From positions 1 through 38,747 of the forward strand of contig NZ_CAKKTM010000256.1 of NCBI RefSeq assembly GCF_920888515.1: a stretch of 38,747 nucleotides of DNA. The letters run 5' to 3'. The notes beneath the pieces are model-generated. The model saw only the letters and a program-made list of their open reading frames with translations. It had not been told where the DNA came from and did not search any database. This document shows, in pieces, positions 1-8,071 of this stretch (the stretch's first letter is position 1; every line of letters starts with the position of its first letter). Made by a program: the position numbers and the translations under genes. This DNA comes from Protofrankia sp. CiP1_Cm_nod1 (GTDB taxonomy: Bacteria > Actinomycetota > Actinomycetes > Frankiales > Frankiaceae).

Positions 1-2013
1 GCCGTGGCGACAGCCCGCCCGCTGGCCGCGGCCGCCGCCGTGACCCTGCTGGGCCTGGCGGTACCGCTGCCGACCGCGGCGCAGGCCGGCACGGCGAACG
101 TCGCCGCGGTGCAGGGCAACGTCCCGCGGGCCGGTGGGCTGGAGGCACTCGGCCGCATGTTCCAGGTCACCACCAACCACGTCACGCGGACCGAACAGCT
201 CGCCGCGGACGTGGCGGCGGGCCGGGTCCCACAGCCCGATCTGGTCCTGTGGCCGGAGAACGCCTCGGACGTCGACCCGCTCGCCGACCCCCGCGCCGCC
301 GCCCTGCTGGACCGGGCCGCGCGGGCGGCGGGCGCTCCCGTCCTCGTCGGCGCGGTCCTCGACGGGCCGGGCCCGCGCAAGGTGCGCAACGCCGCCCTGG
401 TGTGGGACGACACCGGCTGGACCGGGCAGATGTACGTCAAGCAGCACCCGGTGCCGTTCGCCGAGTACCTGCCGGGCCGGGCCGTCCTGGAGAAGCTGGT
501 CAGCCGGTTCGCCACCGAGATGCCCAACGACTTCGTCCACGGCACCACGACCGGGGCCCTGACCATCCGCGGGATCACCATCGGTGACGTCATCTGCTTC
601 GAGGTGGCCTACGACGGCCTCGTGCGCGCCACCGTCGACGCCGGCGCGCGGCTGCTGGTCGTGCAGACCAACAACGCCTCGTTCGGACGCCGGGGCGAAA
701 GCGAGCAGCAGCTGGCCATGACCCGGCTGCGCGCGGTCGAACACGGGCGGGCCGCGGTCCAGGCGTCCACCAGCGGCCAGAGCGCGATGGTCATGCCCGA
801 CGGCCGGATCCTCGCGCGGTCCGGGCTGTACCAGGCGGCCGTCCTGACCGCCGCGCTGCCGCTGCGTACCGGGCGTACGGTCGCGGACCGGCTCGGTAGC
901 CTCCCGGAGACGCTCCTGGTGATGATCGGAGTGGCCGCTGTAGCGTTCGGCCTACGGGCTGGACGGACGCCGCCCCGACAGGCCGCCGGGCCCGGCCGGA
1001 TCGCCGGACACCGGCGGGAACAGTACGGGCAGGCGGGCGGCGGCCCCGCCGACGACAGCGCTGGCGACACCGAAAGGAGCCGCGTGGACGGCGAGCGCGT
1101 TCTCGTGTGTGTTCCCACCTACAACGAGCGGGAGAACCTTCAGGACACGGTCAACCGGCTCCGGACGGCCAATCCGGACGTGGACGTGCTGGTCATCGAC
1201 GACGCGAGCCCGGACGGCACCGGCCAGCTCGCCGACGAGCTCGCCAGCGCCGACCCGCGCGTCCACGTCCTGCACCGGCCGGCCAAGGAGGGGCTGGGCG
1301 CGGCCTACGTGGCCGGCTTCACCTGGGGGCTGGGCCGCGGCTACGGCATCCTGGTCGAGATGGACGCCGACGGCTCGCACCAGCCGGAGGAACTGCCCCG
1401 CCTGCTCACCGCCCTGCGGGAAACCGACCTGGTCATCGGCTCACGCTGGGTGCCCGGGGGAGAGGTGCGCAACTGGCCGCGGTCCCGGCTGCTGCTCTCC
1501 CGCGGCGCCAACGCGTACGTGCGGACCGCCCTCGGCATGCCGCTGGCCGACGCGACCGCGGGCTTCCGGGCCTACCGGGCCGAGGTCCTGCGCAGCCGCG
1601 ATCTCGACCGGGTCGCGTCGCAGGGGTACTGCTTCCAGGTCGACCTGGCCTGGCAGGCGTGGCGGTCGGGGTTCCGGCTCCGCGAGGTCCCGATCACCTT
1701 CGTCCAGCGCGAACGCGGACAGTCGAAGATGAACCGGGCCGTCGTGGGGGAGGCGCTGTGGCGGGTGACCTGGTGGGCGGTGCGCTCCCTGCGCGACCGG
1801 CCGGCCGCGGCCGGCGGACGCAGCGCTGCCCGGCGGCAGAACGGCGGGAGCGAGGCCACGGTGGGCCGGGACGGACAGGACAGCCAGGGCAGCCGGGACG
1901 GACAGGCCGCGCACCCTGGCGGGGACACCGGCCCGCTACCGCTGCCCGCGGCCCGGGAGAGCGCCGAGGAACACCAGGACCAGGAACGGTCGACGACAGG
2001 TGCCTCGGCATGA
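1..2013 (+). CDS. ppm1: Apolipoprotein N-acyltransferase (C-terminal part) fused to polyprenol-phosphate mannosyltransferase
   Basis: The frame is open at the left edge, so the N-terminal membrane helices expected of Lnt lie outside the window. Counting from the GTG at 4, residues 30-290 are a nitrilase-fold acyltransferase domain with the triad Glu85 (WPEN), Lys146 (YVKQHPVPF) and Cys198 (GDVICFE), which transfers the third acyl chain to lipoproteins. One hydrophobic segment (about 295-315) and a polar linker follow. Residues 362-600 are a GT2 glycosyltransferase (VPTYNERENL, DADGSH), matching Ppm1, which makes polyprenyl-phosphate mannose from GDP-mannose for extracytoplasmic mannosylation. 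The last 70 residues are low-complexity Gly/Gln/Asp-rich. Mycobacterium tuberculosis has the same fusion; other actinobacteria have separate genes. A Shine-Dalgarno site precedes an in-frame GTG at 1084, so the mannosyltransferase may also be made alone. Function is confident; the true start is not visible. Confidence 0.93.
   Translation, partial: AVATARPLAAAAAVTLLGLAVPLPTAAQAGTANVAAVQGNVPRAGGLEALGRMFQVTTNHVTRTEQLAADVAAGRVPQPDLVLWPENASDVDPLADPRAAALLDRAARAAGAPVLVGAVLDGPGPRKVRNAALVWDDTGWTGQMYVKQHPVPFAEYLPGRAVLEKLVSRFATEMPNDFVHGTTTGALTIRGITIGDVICFEVAYDGLVRATVDAGARLLVVQTNNASFGRRGESEQQLAMTRLRAVEHGRAAVQASTSGQSAMVMPDGRILARSGLYQAAVLTAALPLRTGRTVADRLGSLPETLLVMIGVAAVAFGLRAGRTPPRQAAGPGRIAGHRREQYGQAGGGPADDSAGDTERSRVDGERVLVCVPTYNERENLQDTVNRLRTANPDVDVLVIDDASPDGTGQLADELASADPRVHVLHRPAKEGLGAAYVAGFTWGLGRGYGILVEMDADGSHQPEELPRLLTALRETDLVIGSRWVPGGEVRNWPRSRLLLSRGANAYVRTALGMPLADATAGFRAYRAEVLRSRDLDRVASQGYCFQVDLAWQAWRSGFRLREVPITFVQRERGQSKMNRAVVGEALWRVTWWAVRSLRDRPAAAGGRSAARRQNGGSEATVGRDGQDSQGSRDGQAAHPGGDTGPLPLPAARESAEEHQDQERSTTGASA
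1073..1086 (+). promoter_or_regulatory. Internal ribosome binding site and GTG start at the domain junction of lnt-ppm1
   Basis: AAAGGAG at 1073-1079 is followed by four bases and an in-frame GTG at 1084, exactly where the linker ends and the GT2 domain begins (VDGERVLVCVPTYNE). This looks like the relic or still-used start of a separate ppm1 gene. Confidence 0.5.
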
Positions 2014-2024
2014 GAGCGGGGCGA

Positions 2025-2070
2025 CACGCGTGTGGCCCGCCCGGACGATCTCCGGACGGGCCACACGCGT
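2025..2070. terminator. Bidirectional hairpin between lnt-ppm1 and rbpA
   Basis: About 20-bp arms (2025-2045 and 2051-2070) pair with one mismatch around a 5-base loop (CGATC). It lies between two convergent genes and can serve both. No U-tract follows, as is usual in high-GC actinobacteria. Confidence 0.8.
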
Positions 2071-2092
2071 GGGTGTCGCTACGGCAGACGTG

Positions 2093-2443
2093 TCAGGCGG
2101 AGCGCCGGTCCTGCCCGGTGCCCCGCAGGACCGCGAGCCGCTCAGCCAGTACCTCTTCAAGGTCGTCGGTGGTACGCCGCTCCATCAGCATGTCCCAGTG
2201 CGTGCGCGGGGGCTTGCTCTTCTTCGGCTCCGGGACCTCGCCGTCGACGATGACCGATCCGGCACCACAGACACGGCACTCCCAGACTGCCGGGACCTCG
2301 GCCTCGGCAGCGAAAGGCATGGTGAACTGGTGGCCGTTCGGGCAGTCGTAGGACGCGGTCTGGCGGGGCGCGAGTTCGGTGCTGCGGTCCGTCTCGTAGG
2401 AGACTGCACCTAGACGGCTGCCTCGCAGGATGCGCTCGCCCAT
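2093..2443 (-). CDS. rbpA: RNA polymerase-binding protein RbpA
   Basis: A 116-residue protein matching RbpA, the actinobacterial transcription factor that binds principal-type sigma factors and RNA polymerase, stabilises open complexes and affects rifampicin tolerance. It starts MGERILRGSRLGAVSYETDR. The central zinc-ribbon-like part has CPNGHQF and CRVCG (first Cys of the pair, plus two in the second). The C-terminal sigma-interaction segment contains THWDMLMERRTTDDLEEVLAERL. I chose ATG 2443 because GGGAGGG lies just upstream and the family begins here; a frame extension to 2605 is not supported. A SigR-type promoter lies about 50 bases upstream. The gene is convergent with lnt-ppm1 and shares its terminator. 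Confidence 0.96.
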   Translation of the reverse strand: MGERILRGSRLGAVSYETDRSTELAPRQTASYDCPNGHQFTMPFAAEAEVPAVWECRVCGAGSVIVDGEVPEPKKSKPPRTHWDMLMERRTTDDLEEVLAERLAVLRGTGQDRRSA

Positions 2444-2489
2444 GAAAACCCTCCCGAGCGTCGATACCAGTGAGGAACTCAGACTCATC

Positions 2490-2516
2490 AACGCCCGGGA
2501 TCTGTGGGACGTTCCC
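2490..2516 (-). promoter_or_regulatory. SigR-type (thiol-oxidative stress) promoter of rbpA
   Basis: On the minus strand GGAAC (complement of 2511-2515) is separated by exactly 18 bases from GTT (complement of 2490-2492). This fits the Streptomyces SigR consensus GGAAT-N18-GTT, and rbpA is an established SigR target there. The predicted 5' UTR is about 40 bases. Confidence 0.75.
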
Positions 2517-2563
2517 TTGGGGACAAGGCCGGCAACGAGATCGCGCTCACATAAGGTATAAAG

Positions 2564-3067
2564 ATGATCATGATTAAGCCATCTTCTCTTACGTACAGTC
2601 AGCAAGCGGCTCTTCTCGGGACGGCCCGCTGCGCGCTTGGTGTCGGACTGCTGACACGTCCCGCCAGATTCGCGCGCCTCGCCGGCGTGGACCGGGTCAC
2701 CGCCGAACGGACGGCGTGGATCACCCGGCTCGCCGCCGCCCGCGACATCGCCGTCGGCGCCGGCCTGCTCACGTCCCTGCTGCGGCGCGACGGCCCACCG
2801 ACACGCGGCTGGCTGCGGGCGGGCGCGCTGATCGACACGGCCGACGCGGCCGTGCTGCTCAACGCCGGCGCCCGCCGGGACATCGCCTGGGCACCGGCCG
2901 TGGCGGCGGCACTGACCGCCGCCACCAGCGCCGTCCAGGCGGGCCTGCTCACCACCCGTCCCCCCGCCGGCGCGGACCCGGCGGACCGCCGGGCGACAGC
3001 CCTCGGGGAACGAATCCGCCGCGTGAAACGTCCCACACCAGCAGAAGAGGGGAGTGGCCTGGCATGA
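2564..3067 (+). CDS. Small membrane protein of unknown function
   Basis: A 167-residue protein I do not recognise. It has three or four moderately hydrophobic Ala/Leu/Val-rich segments (roughly residues 15-32, 54-72, 84-100 and 107-127) and a basic, polar C-terminus, so it is probably an integral membrane protein. The start is ambiguous between ATG 2564 and ATG 2570; ribosome binding is weak and a leaderless transcript is possible, because the AT-rich segment ATAAGGTATAAAG lies immediately upstream. Its stop overlaps the ATG at 3064, and msrB follows with no gap, so the two are probably co-transcribed. That suggests, without proving, a role linked to oxidative stress. Confidence 0.7.
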   Translation: MIMIKPSSLTYSQQAALLGTARCALGVGLLTRPARFARLAGVDRVTAERTAWITRLAAARDIAVGAGLLTSLLRRDGPPTRGWLRAGALIDTADAAVLLNAGARRDIAWAPAVAAALTAATSAVQAGLLTTRPPAGADPADRRATALGERIRRVKRPTPAEEGSGLA

Positions 3068-3087
3068 GCGACGACAAGGAGGTCACC

Positions 3088-3501
3088 GTGGCAACACACC
3101 AGGTCGTCAAGACCGAGGAGGAGTGGCGCAAGGAACTCCCTGCGGAGCGGTACGCCATCCTGCGCAACGCCGCCACCGAACCACCCTTCAGCGGCGCCTA
3201 CACATACAGCAAGGAAACCGGCGTCTACCGCTGCGGGGCATGCGGGAACACATTGTTCGACTCGTCCACCAAGTACGACTCCGGATCAGGCTGGCCGAGC
3301 TTCTACGAGCCCAAGGTGGCGGACGCGGTGGAACTGGTCGAGGACCACTCCCACGGCATGACCCGCACCGAGGTCCGATGCCGTCGCTGTGGGTCACATC
3401 TCGGACACGTTTTCGACGACGGCCCGGCGCCGACCGGCCAGCGCTACTGCATGAACTCGCTCGCGCTCGACCTCGAGCCAACGCCGGAGAACCCCGCCTG
3501 A
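3088..3501 (+). CDS. msrB: Peptide-methionine (R)-S-oxide reductase MsrB
   Basis: A 137-residue, full-length MsrB that reduces the R-epimer of methionine sulfoxide in proteins with thioredoxin as electron donor. The structural zinc ligands are Cys49/Cys52 (CGAC) and Cys98/Cys101 (CRRC); the catalytic Cys121 sits in RYCMNS; GSGWPSF and GHVFDDGP are also diagnostic. I prefer GTG 3088 because AAGGAGG lies five bases upstream. An ATG at 3064, overlapping the preceding stop codon, would add eight residues and is the alternative. It is in a likely operon with the upstream membrane protein and near SigR-controlled rbpA, a combination that fits thiol or oxidative stress. Confidence 0.95.
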   Translation: MATHQVVKTEEEWRKELPAERYAILRNAATEPPFSGAYTYSKETGVYRCGACGNTLFDSSTKYDSGSGWPSFYEPKVADAVELVEDHSHGMTRTEVRCRRCGSHLGHVFDDGPAPTGQRYCMNSLALDLEPTPENPA

Positions 3502-4403
3502 CATCCATAGGAGCATCCGGGAGAACCCGACGGACGTAGGCGCCGGCGCGGCGGACGCGCACCCCGTGCCGCTCCGCCCGCCGCCGCCCCTCCCCCGCAC
3601 GGCACCGTAGCGCCGATAATCGACATTATGTCAAGTAGAACGAGTGGGCCCCGCCCCCACCGGCCGTCCGCCTCATGATCCCCGCCGGCCCGCCGCGCCC
3701 CTGCCGCATCCGTTCTGCCGTGCCCGTCGCTGTCCGTCGCTCGGCGCACCAGGCACACACTCGACACACCAGGAACATCCCTCGCGAGGCCTGGCACCCG
3801 GCCACAACGCCGGTCGGCCGCCGCGAACGGATTGGGCCACCCGGGCCCTGTGGACCTGTTTCCCGCGGGCGCGTCCGCGGAACAATGTCTTGGAAACACC
3901 CTCCCCCGGACCAGCGCGGCCCGAAGCCGGCTATTCGGCACCGGAGCGACGGCCAGGGCGGCATTTGACGGCGGAGATGCGGGATTGTTCGCCCGCCGTC
4001 ATCCGTCATCCGCTGTCATCCGTCGTGACGGGCGGGCCGTACTCCGGACGGCGCCGGGCGGCAGACGACAACCAGGCGGACGACGGGTGTGCGCAAGCGG
4101 CCACGGTGGCCCGCTCCCGGCGGGATATGCTCATCCCGCCACAGGGGCGGGACCACTGTCGCGTCCGGCGGGAACACCTGCGGGACAGGGCGTTCGGCTC
4201 AGGGGGCTTATTACCGGGTGACACACGGAAGCCGCCGTTTCTCCCCCGGTCCATATGTGACCAGCAACACCCCGGGTAACGTCACATCAGCCCGCCGGAA
4301 ACTGATATAGCGGTCTGGGGTGTTTTGCGGAGAGAGGTATCGGGAACGTGGTCAGAAATCCTCCGGCACCGGGTGAGGCGTATTTACACGGAAGCCGGCG
4401 AAG
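3502..4403. other. 902-bp non-coding stretch
   Basis: Open frames on both strands here lack coding-like composition and resemble nothing I know. The stretch holds an AT-rich spot near 3612-3640 and short iterations of GTCATCCG around 4000-4025. An AT-rich segment at about 4295-4315 may hold the promoter of the next gene. No hairpin terminator for msrB is obvious. Confidence 0.5.
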
Positions 4404-5912
4404 GTGGTGGTGAAAGTGACATCCGTGACCGGGTGGCTGGGTGTACGCGGCAGGGAACAACCGGGGCAGGTGTACCTCAGGGAGGCTCGCGGCAACCGCT
4501 CGGTCACCTACGGCGAAATGGCTGCCCTCGTTCAGCGCTGGCAGACCGATCTGGACGCGCACGGCCCGCGACCGCGGGGGCGGATCGCGATCCTCGTGTC
4601 GGATCCCCTGGACTTCGCCGTGGTCTTCCTCGCCGTCCTGGTGAGCGGCAGGCACGCGGTCCCCCTGGATCCCGACGCCCCGCCCGCGGAACTGGAACGG
4701 GCGCTGGCGCGGACCCGCCCCGATCTCGTGGTCACCGACCGGCCGTTGCCCCCCACCTGCGCCCTCCGCCAGCTCAGCCCACGGCTGACCACCGGGCACA
4801 CCGTCACGTCATCCCCCAGTGCCGCCGGCCACGGTGGCGCACGCTGCCGGCTGTCCGGCGGCGTCCTGCTGACGAGTTCGACGGACTCGTCGACGGCCGG
4901 AGCGATCAGGGAGATCTTCCTCGACGGCGGGCAGCTCGCACACGTGGCCGCTGCCGCCGCGCGCCACCACCAGCTGACCCGGACGGACACCGGCTACAAC
5001 CCGCTCCCCTTGATCCACGTCAACGCGCAGGTGACCGGGCTGCTCGCCACCCTGTGCGGCGGAGGCACCCTCGTCCTCGACCGCCGGTTCCGCCGCCGCG
5101 GATTCTGGACGATGATCAGAAATCACCAGGTGACCTGGATCAACGGGGTCCCGTCGGTCGTGGCCCTGCTGGCCATGGATCCGCGTGCCGCCCAGGCCCG
5201 CGACTGCCGGGTCCGGTTCGTCCGGTCCGCCTCCGCTCCCCTGCCTGTCCCCGTGTTACAGGCGTTCGAGGAGGCCACCGGCGTCCCGGTGCTGGAAACC
5301 TACGGTATGGCCGAGGCCGGCGGCCTGATCACGGCGAACCCCCCGCGGGGGGCCGGCAAGCCCGGCTCGGTGGGCCTGCCGGTGGGCAGCGAGGTGCGTG
5401 TCGTCGACGACGAGGCGATGCCGTGCCCGCCGCAGGAGGCCGGGCGGGTGCAGATCCGCGGCCCCGGGGTCATCCGCGCCTACGCCGGCCCGGCCGGCGC
5501 TGACAGCTTCACCCCGGACGGCTGGCTGGACACCGGCGACACCGGCTTCACGGACACCGACGGCTACCTCTACCTCACCGGCCGCGGCGACGGCATGATC
5601 AACCGTGGTGGTGAGAAGGTCTCCCCCCGTGAGGTCGAGGAGGTCCTGCTCGCCGACCCGCGGGTGCGCCGCGCGGTGGTGGTGGGCCGGCCGGACGCCG
5701 TGCTCGGCGAGGTGCCCGTCGCGCTGGTCGTCCCGGCGAACGGCCCCGATCCCCTGCTCGTGGCCGAGCTCGTGGAGCGCTGCGAGGCCGGCCTCGCCAC
5801 CTTCAAGCGGCCAACCAGCATAGAGATCGTCACCGACCTCCCCGGCGGCCGCAACGGCCCGCTCCGGCAGCTGCCCGGCACGGCCCGGCTCCCCGGCTCA
5901 GCCGCCGCATGA
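4404..5912 (+). CDS. Adenylate-forming enzyme (acyl-CoA synthetase-like) with degenerate catalytic motifs
   Basis: A 502-residue ANL-superfamily protein (AMP-dependent synthetase/ligase). Conserved parts: the A5-like YGMAEAGG, A7-like WLDTGDTG and A8 hinge GRGDGMINRGGEKVSPREVEEVL. Two key motifs are abnormal. The phosphate-binding loop, normally TSGTTGxPKG, reads TSSTDSSTAGAIRE. The C-terminal A10 motif reads GGRNGPLRQL, with Pro where the adenylating Lys is expected. The fold is clear, but full adenylation activity is doubtful, so it may have a different role or partner. The start is uncertain among several GTG codons (4404, 4407, 4410, 4416); AAGGTGGTG favours 4416. No neighbour suggests a pathway; it stands alone between two non-coding stretches. 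Confidence 0.85.
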   Translation: MVVKVTSVTGWLGVRGREQPGQVYLREARGNRSVTYGEMAALVQRWQTDLDAHGPRPRGRIAILVSDPLDFAVVFLAVLVSGRHAVPLDPDAPPAELERALARTRPDLVVTDRPLPPTCALRQLSPRLTTGHTVTSSPSAAGHGGARCRLSGGVLLTSSTDSSTAGAIREIFLDGGQLAHVAAAAARHHQLTRTDTGYNPLPLIHVNAQVTGLLATLCGGGTLVLDRRFRRRGFWTMIRNHQVTWINGVPSVVALLAMDPRAAQARDCRVRFVRSASAPLPVPVLQAFEEATGVPVLETYGMAEAGGLITANPPRGAGKPGSVGLPVGSEVRVVDDEAMPCPPQEAGRVQIRGPGVIRAYAGPAGADSFTPDGWLDTGDTGFTDTDGYLYLTGRGDGMINRGGEKVSPREVEEVLLADPRVRRAVVVGRPDAVLGEVPVALVVPANGPDPLLVAELVERCEAGLATFKRPTSIEIVTDLPGGRNGPLRQLPGTARLPGSAAA

Positions 5913-5918
5913 CTCCAT

Positions 5919-5956
5919 CCTCTCCCCTCCCCGAAGCCTCTCCCCTCCCCCCGAAG
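5919..5956. repeat. Tandem pyrimidine-rich repeat, two units
   Basis: Two adjacent copies of CCTCTCCCCTCCCC(CC)GAAG (5919-5936 and 5937-5956) follow the adenylate-forming enzyme directly. No function is evident. Nothing else is recognisable up to the next gene at 6156. Confidence 0.6.
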
Positions 5957-6155
5957 TACCCGCAAGGATCAGGCGCGGGAGGGAGCCGGTAGGGCCCGTG
6001 GGGCGGTAGGGGTGGAAGGCTGTGGCTGTTGGGCCGACAAGCAGCGGGCTTGCTACGGTGCAGTGCGGCCGGCCGTGGGAAGTTCACCGGATGTGCGACG
6101 TCGTGATGACACGCGGCCGGCGGACAGGCAGAGTCAGCAGGTGGGAGAGGGTGCC

Positions 6156-6779
6156 GTGGACGACGAGACAATGGCGGGGTTCCTCGCCGAGCTGGCCTCC
6201 CCCGCGCCCGCGCCGGGTGGTGGCGCGGCCGCGGCGCTGCAGGCCGCCCTCGGCGCGGCGCTGGTGAGCATGGTCTGCAATCTCACGATCGGCAAGCCCC
6301 GGTACGCCGAGCACGAGGCGACGATGCTCTCCGCCCGGCTCGACGCCGACAAGGCCCGCGCCGAGGCGCTGGCGCTGGCCGGCGCCGACGCCCGCGCGTT
6401 CGCCGCGGTCAGCGACGCGTACAAGCTGCCGAAGGGCACCGGCGAGGAACGGGCCGCCCGCAGCCAGGCGATCCAGGCCGCGCTGGTCACCGCGGCCGAG
6501 GTGCCGCTGCACACCGCGGCGGTCGCGGCGGCCGTGGTCGGGCTGTGCACGTCGATCATCGACGGCGCGAACGTCAACGTCCTCAGCGATGTCGGGGTGG
6601 CCGCCGCCAGCGCACGCGCCGCGCTGGACAGCGCGGCGATCAACGTACGGGTGAACACGGCGGCGATGACGGACACGGCCGCGCGCGAGCGTGCCACGGC
6701 CGCCCTCGCCGGCCATCTGACCTCTGTGGCTACGGCGGACGGCATCGTGCGCGCCGTCGGGGAACGGATCGGATCATGA
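6156..6779 (+). CDS. fchA: Cyclodeaminase/cyclohydrolase-family protein (FchA-like)
   Basis: A 207-residue all-helical protein of the formiminotransferase-cyclodeaminase C-terminal family, which includes stand-alone methenyltetrahydrofolate cyclohydrolase (FchA). Family marks: [20 protein letters not shown] near the N-terminus, [13 protein letters not shown], a Lys-containing [10 protein letters not shown] loop, and [18 protein letters not shown] near the C-terminus. I chose GTG 6156 because GGAGAGG precedes it; the in-frame extension upstream is not supported. Its stop overlaps the folD start (ATGA at 6776), so the two are translationally coupled. The FolD partner has lost its cyclohydrolase lysine, so I infer that this protein hydrolyses 5,10-methenyl-THF to 10-formyl-THF. 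The alternative is formimino-THF cyclodeaminase activity. Confidence 0.88.
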   Translation: MDDETMAGFLAELASPAPAPGGGAAAALQAALGAALVSMVCNLTIGKPRYAEHEATMLSARLDADKARAEALALAGADARAFAAVSDAYKLPKGTGEERAARSQAIQAALVTAAEVPLHTAAVAAAVVGLCTSIIDGANVNVLSDVGVAAASARAALDSAAINVRVNTAAMTDTAARERATAALAGHLTSVATADGIVRAVGERIGS

Positions 6780-7603
6780 AGCTGCTGGACGGACGGGCCA
6801 TGGCCGCGGAGATCGGCCGGGGCGTCGTCGACGAGGTGGAACGGCTGCGCGAGGCCGGCCGGGTGCCGACGCTGGCCGTGGTCCTGCCGGGCACCGACCC
6901 GGCGGCCCGGTCCTACGTCAGGGTGATCGAACGTGGCGCGGCGAAGGTGGGGGTCCACTGCGTCGTCCACGAGCTGTCCGGGGACGCCGCCGAGCTCGTC
7001 GCCACGGTCGACCGGCTGGCCGCCGACGACGAGGTGCACGGCCTGATGGTGCAGACCCCGCTGCCCCCGGGCCTGTCCGCGCAGGACGTCGGCAGCCGTA
7101 TCCCGCCGCACAAGGACGTCGACGGGATGAACCCGCTGAGCCTGGGCCGGCTGGCCCTGGGCCTGCCGTGTTTCGCGCCGGCCACCGCCGCCGCGGTGCT
7201 GGAGATCCTGCACCGCGGTGACGTCAAGCTCGCCGGTGTCCGCGCGGTGGTCATCGGGCGCAGCCCGGTGGTCGGCAAGCCCGCGTCCCTGCTGCTGCTG
7301 GCCGAGGACGCCACGGTGACGATCTGCCACTCCCGTACGGCAGACCTGCTCTCGGTCGTGCACGAGGCCGATGTCGTGGTGGCCGCCGTCGGCCGTCCCA
7401 AGATGATCGGCAAGGGGTTCATCCGGCCGGGTGCCGTCGTCATCGACGTGGGGACGAACGTCACCGAGGCCGGTCTGGTCGGCGACGTGGACGCCGACGC
7501 GGTCGCGTCCGTGGCGGGCGCTCTCACCCCGGTCCCGGGCGGGGTCGGGCCGGTGACCACGATGCTGCTGCTGCGCAACACCACCACCGCAGCCACCGGG
7601 TAA
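6776..7603 (+). CDS. folD: Methylenetetrahydrofolate dehydrogenase FolD lacking the catalytic cyclohydrolase lysine
   Basis: A 275-residue FolD homologue: an NADP-dependent 5,10-methylene-THF dehydrogenase, normally also the cyclohydrolase. Seen: [14 protein letters not shown] (residues 46-59), [19 protein letters not shown], the dinucleotide-binding GRSPVVGKP and the C-terminal [10 protein letters not shown]. In bifunctional FolD the first motif reads YVxxK, and that Lys (Lys56 in human MTHFD1) is essential for cyclohydrolase but largely dispensable for dehydrogenase activity. Here the position is Ile51 (ATC codon). The substrate Gln and Asp in the other motifs are retained. The enzyme is therefore probably dehydrogenase-only and coupled to the upstream FchA-like protein, with which it overlaps by 4 bases. 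Confidence 0.93.
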   Translation: MKLLDGRAMAAEIGRGVVDEVERLREAGRVPTLAVVLPGTDPAARSYVRVIERGAAKVGVHCVVHELSGDAAELVATVDRLAADDEVHGLMVQTPLPPGLSAQDVGSRIPPHKDVDGMNPLSLGRLALGLPCFAPATAAAVLEILHRGDVKLAGVRAVVIGRSPVVGKPASLLLLAEDATVTICHSRTADLLSVVHEADVVVAAVGRPKMIGKGFIRPGAVVIDVGTNVTEAGLVGDVDADAVASVAGALTPVPGGVGPVTTMLLLRNTTTAATG

Positions 7604-7849
7604 GCCCACCCGGACTCGACCGCGAGCTGTCAGGGGCGCGACCCAGAAAGGCCCGGAAGGAAGACCGGGACAAACCGCTGGTCCATCGGCGGCGTCGATG
7701 TAGTCCCTGAGGGGACCGGTAAAAAGGACATATTGGCGGTGCGGAACGGTTACCAGCGGGCCTTTTCGCTGGGCTGCCGACAGGATGACACCCGCAGTTC
7801 CTTCCCAGAGGCAGAAAAAGCACTCGTCAGGCGTCTCAGTGAAATCAGT

Positions 7850-8071
7850 GAGAATGTTCAGCACGCGCCGTGCCTGTGACGCCCATGCCCACGCCCGGGC
7901 CCAGTCCTCGACGTGCACGATCGCGCCGGGCGCGGTCAGCGCGGCCACGACCTGACCATGGGTGATCATCGCGTCCTCGTGGATCGGGCAGAGCCGGCCC
8001 ACGATCCCGGCCACGTCCAGACGAGCCAGGAAGTCACGCACGATGGGGAGCAGACCAAGCGGCTTCTTCAC
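7850..8071 (-). pseudogene. Remnant of an IS1634/IS4-type transposase (N-terminal piece)
   Basis: From a GTG at 8071 the minus strand reads KKPLGLLPIVRDFLARLDVAGIVG, then MITHGQVVAAL and VHVEDWARAWA. These are the N-terminal landmarks of IS1634-family (DUF4277-type) transposases. The segment usually between the last two pieces is shortened, and the DDE catalytic core is missing. The frame runs on to about 7700 without recognisable family sequence and then antisense to folD. The remnant overlaps the last 38 bases of the GGDEF gene. The rest of the gap (7604-7849) holds nothing else I can identify. Confidence 0.6.

Noticed and set aside
3626-4009. Possible small genes in the 3.5-4.4 kb gap
   Set aside because: Overlapping frames on both strands have no ribosome binding site, family resemblance or codon bias.
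6134-8071. A 645-codon minus-strand open frame spanning folD and fchA antisense
   Set aside because: Only its first 70 codons resemble anything (transposase N-terminus). The rest is antisense to two well-conserved folate genes, an artefact of high GC.
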